DNA from: an uncultured Candidatus Competibacteraceae bacterium
Lineage (GTDB): Bacteria; Pseudomonadota; Gammaproteobacteria; Competibacterales; Competibacteraceae
Direction: 5' to 3'
DNA length: 10,248 nt
Assembly (NCBI GenBank): GCA_937872125.1
Contig: CALMNY010000097.1
Span: 1 to 10,248 of the forward strand
The position numbers and the translations under genes were made by a program. Below, piece after piece: positions 7,621 through 10,248 of the stretch. The notes below the pieces were generated by a model, which did not search any database, was not told where the DNA came from, and worked only from the letters and a program-made list of their open reading frames with translations. Position 1 is the first letter of the stretch. The number at the start of each line of letters is the position of its first letter.

Positions 7621-8122
7621 CCTTGGTCTGGGGATTACAGTATGGCTATTGGTGCTACTGGCCAAATAGTAGACTGGATCATCAACCAGACCAAGGGCAG
7701 GAGCTTCTAGCCCAACATCAGTTTGAGATGGACATTCTTGAATCCGTGAATGCAACCCAATAAATAACCAAAGAATTGTTACCGTGGACTTCAAGAAAAA
7801 TCAGAATTATCAGATTTATATTACCAGGGATTGATACTCAGCAAACGGGAGGATGACCGATACTTTTCGCCAGCAGCATTAATCACAAATTGAGTATTCA
7901 TGGGGTCATCACCTATCAGTCGTCAAACTTCCCATACGAGCCAAATGCTGAAACCGGAATTTCGGTCATTCTGGAAGAAAGTCCGGTCGGTTAGTCAGCC
8001 CGTTCCCCTGGCTTGGAACTGGCAAGGCGGCCAGAGCACCAGCCGATGCTCCGGCAGGTCAACAAAAGACTATTTGCACTCAACTCTTTGATTTTTCCAT
8101 GACCCAATGAGTTTAAACGGGA
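7601..8122. other. Gene-poor right part of the island, possible coding remnants
   Basis: No convincing gene is present. Two stop-free stretches read like protein. The first is 7593-7760 (+), which starts after TAA 7590-7592, includes EALIASDALVWGLQYGYW and ends at a TAA stop. The second is 7857-8102 (+), broken by TAG at 7992-7994, with VITYQSSNFPYEPNAETG before it and LELARRPEHQPMLRQVN after it. Neither has a plausible start with a ribosome binding site. They may be decayed genes or chance. G+C rises at about 7980-8060 towards that of the host genes. Confidence 0.4.
7621..7696. repeat. 11-bp perfect inverted repeat with nested stem
   Basis: CCTTGGTCTGG (7621-7631) is the exact reverse complement of CCAGACCAAGG (7686-7696), enclosing 54 bases. 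Inside, CTATTGG (7646-7652) pairs with CCAAATAG (7662-7669) with one bulge. Together with the hairpin just before it, this makes a strongly structured stretch of about 100 bases directly after the orphan gene. It may be a structured RNA, a mobile-element remnant or a recombination site. Confidence 0.5.
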
Positions 8123-8980
8123 TCATTCCCTTTTGGGCTGTCTCCGACTCATAAACAACAATCGCTCGAACAGATGCACGTCCTGCTCGTTTTTCAGCAG
8201 CGCCCCGTACAGCGGCGGAATCAGCTTGCGCTGGTCGCCGCGCAACGCCTCGGGCGGGATGTCCTCAGCCACCAGCAGCTTGATCCAGTCCAGTAATTCC
8301 GAGGTGGATGGCCGCTTCTTCAGCCCCGGTACCTCGCGGATCTCGAAAAATGCCTCCAGCGCCTCGCTCAACAGCCGCTTTTTCAAATCCGGGTAGTGCA
8401 CCCGCACGATCCGCTCCATGGTCTCCTTGTCGGGAAAGCGGATGTAGTGGAAAAAGCAGCGGCGCAGAAAGGCGTCCGGCAGTTCCTTCTCGTTGTTGCT
8501 GGTGATGATGATGACCGGCCGGTGCCTGGCCCGGATGGTCTGCTGGGTTTCGTAAACATGGAACTCCATCCGGTCGAGTTCCAGCAGCAGGTCGTTGGGA
8601 AACTCGATGTCGGCCTTATCAATCTCGTCAATGAGCACCACCGGCTGCACGTCGTGGGTGAACGCCTCCCACAGCTTGCCCTTGACAATGTAGTTGCCGA
8701 TGTCGTGGACCCGCGCGTCGCCCAACTGTGAATCGCGCAACCGCGACACCGCGTCATACTCATACAAACCCTGCTGCGCCTTGGTGGTGGACTTGATGTG
8801 CCACTGGATGAACGGCCGATCCAGGGCCAGCGCGACTTCTTCGGCCAGTTGGGTTTTGCCGGTGCCCGGTTCGCCCTTGATCAGCAACGGCCGGCCCAGG
8901 GTCACAGCGGCATTCACCGCCATCATCAGATCGTCGGTGGCGACATAGCGGTCAGTGCCGCTAAAACGGGTGGGGGACAT
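8123..8980 (-). CDS. MoxR-family AAA+ ATPase, CoxD-like
   Basis: A cytoplasmic ATPase of 285 residues, the usual length for the MoxR/CoxD group. Walker A is GEPGTGKT (36-43), Walker B is VVLIDEID (114-121), sensor 1 lies in [12 protein letters not shown] (160-171) and the arginine-finger region is RRCFFHY (173-179). A C-terminal lid domain follows (about 200-285, with [12 protein letters not shown] near sensor 2). MoxR ATPases act with VWA proteins as chaperones that activate or load metal into target enzymes; the VWA protein at 5527-6714 is the expected partner. The ATG is preceded by AAGGAG (8992-8997) at a spacing of 11 bases, slightly long. It is divergent from cysK. No CO dehydrogenase genes are in view, and the protein is far shorter than RavA, so CoxD-like is a family label and not a function. 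Confidence 0.93.
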   Translation of the reverse strand: MSPTRFSGTDRYVATDDLMMAVNAAVTLGRPLLIKGEPGTGKTQLAEEVALALDRPFIQWHIKSTTKAQQGLYEYDAVSRLRDSQLGDARVHDIGNYIVKGKLWEAFTHDVQPVVLIDEIDKADIEFPNDLLLELDRMEFHVYETQQTIRARHRPVIIITSNNEKELPDAFLRRCFFHYIRFPDKETMERIVRVHYPDLKKRLLSEALEAFFEIREVPGLKKRPSTSELLDWIKLLVAEDIPPEALRGDQRKLIPPLYGALLKNEQDVHLFERLLFMSRRQPKRE

Positions 8981-8997
8981 GGGAACAGGGTCTCCTT

Positions 8998-9016
8998 ATA
9001 TGCTTTTTCAGCATAT
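8998..9016 (-). promoter_or_regulatory. Perfect hairpin abutting the MoxR ribosome binding site
   Basis: ATATGCT (8998-9004) and AGCATAT (9010-9016) form a perfect 7-bp stem with a 5-base loop. In the MoxR mRNA the stem ends exactly where the Shine-Dalgarno AAGGAG begins (8997 to 8992). It could modulate ribosome access, stabilise the 5' end or serve as an operator. Confidence 0.5.
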
Positions 9017-9030
9017 CAAAGTGAAAATTT

Positions 9031-9036
9031 ATTATA
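9031..9036 (-). promoter_or_regulatory. Predicted -10 box of the MoxR gene
   Basis: On the minus strand the sequence reads TATAAT, a perfect -10 hexamer inside an AT-rich tract. The matching -35 region (near 9054-9060) is weak. The start would fall near 9024, placing the leader hairpin about 8 bases into the mRNA. Confidence 0.4.
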
Positions 9037-9089
9037 TTTTACGAATAAGCTTTTCTGATACCGTTGCACAATTCGACACTCCAAAGCTT

Positions 9090-9108
9090 AATACTCATTC
9101 TAATCATT
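9090..9108. promoter_or_regulatory. Weak Fur-box-like sequence upstream of cysK
   Basis: Read on the minus strand, this 19-base stretch matches the classical GATAATGATAATCATTATC Fur consensus at 12 of 19 positions. It lies 23 bases before the cysK start and upstream of the divergent MoxR promoter. AT-rich DNA gives such matches by chance, so this is tentative. A -35-like TTGCAC is at 9064-9069, but no good -10 follows for cysK. Confidence 0.18.
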
Positions 9109-9131
9109 CACGGTGCGCGAGAGGAAAAATC

Positions 9132-10049
9132 ATGAAAGCGACGAACATTCTGGAAACCATCGGCAACACCCCCCACGTTCGCATCAACCGGCTATTCGCC
9201 GACCGCAAGGTCGAGGTGTGGATGAAGCTGGAGCGAGCCAATCCCGGCGGCAGCATTAAGGACCGCATCGGCCTGGCGATGATCGAGGACGCCGAACAAC
9301 GCGGCCTGCTCAAACCTGGCAGTGTTATCGTCGAACCCACGTCCGGCAATACCGGCATCGGCCTGGCCATGGCGGCGGCGGTCAAGGGTTATCGCCTGAT
9401 CCTGACCATGCCGGAATCCATGTCGCTGGAACGACGGCGCTATCTGGCGGCGCTCGGTGCGGAGCTGGTGCTGACCCCCAAGGAAAAGGGGATGCCGGGC
9501 GCCATCGAGCAGGCTCAGGATTTGCTGCGGGAACTTCCCAATGCCTGGATGCCGCAACAGTTCGAAAATCCGGCCAACGTTGAGATTCACCGCCGAACCA
9601 CTGCCCAGGAAATTCTCAACGATTTCCCTGAAGGTCTGGATTATCTGATTACCGGTGTCGGCACTGGCGGCCATATCACCGGCTGCGCCGAGGTTTTGAA
9701 AGAGAAATTTCCGAATCTCAAGGTACTGGCTGTCGAACCGACCGGTTCACCCGTGCTGAGTGGCGGCCAGCGCGGCCCGCATCCGATCCAGGGGATCGGC
9801 GCCGGGTTCGTGCCGGCAGTGATGAATACAACCATTCTCGATGGCATCGTACAGATCGCCCATGAGAACGCCTTCAAGTTCGCGGTGCGCTGCGTCAAGG
9901 AGGAAGGCATCTTCATCGGCATTTCCTCTGGCGCATCGCTGGCGGCAGTGGCCCAGAAACTGCCGGAAATCCCCGACGGCAGCCGGGTGCTGACCTTCTG
10001 CTACGACACCGGCGAGCGTTACCTGTCGGTGGCCGGGTTGTTTGAATAG
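9132..10049 (+). CDS. cysK: Cysteine synthase A (O-acetylserine sulfhydrylase)
   Basis: A PLP enzyme of 305 residues that makes L-cysteine from O-acetylserine and sulfide, the last step of assimilatory cysteine synthesis in the cytoplasm. Lys43 in PGGSIKDR binds PLP. The substrate loop is TSGNTG (70-75), the phosphate-binding loop GTGGHITG (177-184), and GISSGAS (263-269) contacts the PLP ring. [11 protein letters not shown] (217-226 region) is of the CysK type rather than CysM. ATG 9132 is chosen because GAGAGGAA lies directly upstream (spacing 6) and the protein then starts as CysK usually does; the frame is open further upstream, but that part is AT-rich intergenic DNA. It is divergent from the MoxR gene and is monocistronic as far as the window shows. 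Nothing is odd about the enzyme. Confidence 0.96.
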   Translation: MKATNILETIGNTPHVRINRLFADRKVEVWMKLERANPGGSIKDRIGLAMIEDAEQRGLLKPGSVIVEPTSGNTGIGLAMAAAVKGYRLILTMPESMSLERRRYLAALGAELVLTPKEKGMPGAIEQAQDLLRELPNAWMPQQFENPANVEIHRRTTAQEILNDFPEGLDYLITGVGTGGHITGCAEVLKEKFPNLKVLAVEPTGSPVLSGGQRGPHPIQGIGAGFVPAVMNTTILDGIVQIAHENAFKFAVRCVKEEGIFIGISSGASLAAVAQKLPEIPDGSRVLTFCYDTGERYLSVAGLFE

Positions 10050-10084
10050 GAGCCAGGAAACAGGAAGTTAAGGGGATTAGCAGG

Positions 10085-10111
10085 TGCAGGGTGGGCAATG
10101 CTCACCCTGCA
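10085..10111. repeat. 12-bp palindrome between convergent genes, interspersed-repeat type
   Basis: TGCAGGGTGGGC (10085-10096) pairs with GCTCACCCTGCA (10100-10111) around an AAT loop, with a single G-U pair. It lies between the 3' ends of cysK and the next, convergent gene. No T-run follows on either strand, so it is not a classical terminator. The GGGTGGGCAATGC core resembles palindromic repeats scattered through many proteobacterial genomes, so it may be one of many copies. Confidence 0.6.
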
Positions 10112-10161
10112 AACCGACGCGGGGATTGAGGAAGGAAGTAATCGCTTACCTTGCAAAAATC

Positions 10162-10248
10162 CTAACCCTTGGCCAGATAGGCGCGGATGAACTCATATTC
10201 CGCCTGGGTGCTCTTTTCAGCGTCGCTGCCCACGAAATCAGCCAGCTT
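10162..10248 (-). CDS. C-terminal end of an unidentified protein (partial)
   Basis: The last 28 codons of a minus-strand gene whose start lies beyond the window, ending in TAG (10164 to 10162). The visible residues include KLADFVGSDAEKS and EYEFIRAYLAKG, a charged, probably helical C-terminus with host-like codon use. It is convergent with cysK. Too little is seen to name a family, and the call rests only on an open frame, plausible composition and a sensible stop. Confidence 0.5.
   Translation of the reverse strand, partial: KLADFVGSDAEKSTQAEYEFIRAYLAKG

Noticed and set aside
7599..7700. Integron attC site after the orphan gene
   Set aside because: The inverted repeats are suggestive, but the paired RYYYAAC and GTTRRRY core sites of attC are not present.
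7834..7897. 7-bp inverted repeat ATACTCA/TGAGTAT and the 8-bp pair at 7735-7742/7790-7797
   Set aside because: Repeats of this length with loops of about 50 bases are expected by chance in a region of this size.
7900..8091. 63-codon plus-strand frame starting with ATG at 7900
   Set aside because: No ribosome binding site and low-complexity S/R/Q-rich translation; the alternative frame in the same place looks more protein-like but is broken.
6766..8109. Near-identical 9-mers ACCCATTGA (about 6767) and ACCCAATGA (about 8102) as a target-site duplication of the island
   Set aside because: They differ at one base and are not at matched edges; such pairs are expected by chance.
8955..9131. Upstream extension of the cysK frame by 59 codons
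   Set aside because: It crosses the divergent promoter region, is AT-rich and does not look like protein; ATG 9132 has a proper ribosome binding site and gives the normal CysK N-terminus.

Overview
The window looks like chromosomal DNA from a high-G+C proteobacterium, most likely a gammaproteobacterium. The grounds are GC-rich codon use (about 62% G+C in a sampled line), Shine-Dalgarno-led genes, large hybrid sensor kinases, an HD-GYP response regulator and a CysK of ordinary proteobacterial type. A Competibacter-like lineage would fit the gene set, but this is an impression, not a database result.

Positions 1-5507 (+ strand) form a signalling operon. It starts with the 3' part of a hybrid histidine kinase that carries an in-frame TAA in its ATP-binding domain, so it is read here as a pseudogene. 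Three bases later comes an intact paralogue of 1125 residues: a PhnD-like periplasmic binding domain, one membrane span, PAS, HisKA, HATPase, receiver, Hpt and a conserved C-terminal tail. Last is a receiver/HD-GYP response regulator with all signature residues, predicted to degrade cyclic di-GMP. The likely logic is periplasmic ligand, kinase, internal receiver, Hpt, regulator, then cyclic di-GMP level.

Positions 5527-8980 (- strand) carry a CoxE-like VWA protein and a CoxD-like MoxR AAA+ ATPase. Such genes usually lie side by side. Here they are parted by about 1.4 kb of AT-richer DNA holding one oppositely oriented gene of unknown function (7040-7600). That gene has its own consensus-like promoter and ribosome binding site. 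The rest of the gap has inverted repeats and possible coding remnants. The arrangement suggests a small acquired island inserted between two cooperating genes.

Positions 8981-10248 hold a divergent regulatory region, a complete cysteine synthase gene (cysK), a strong palindrome of interspersed-repeat type, and the last 28 codons of an unidentified minus-strand gene that runs off the window.

The best candidates for something undescribed are the 186-residue orphan and its island, the C-terminal tail shared by the two kinases, and the hairpin that abuts the ribosome binding site of the MoxR gene. No CRISPR array, tRNA, rRNA, transposase or complete insertion sequence was seen.
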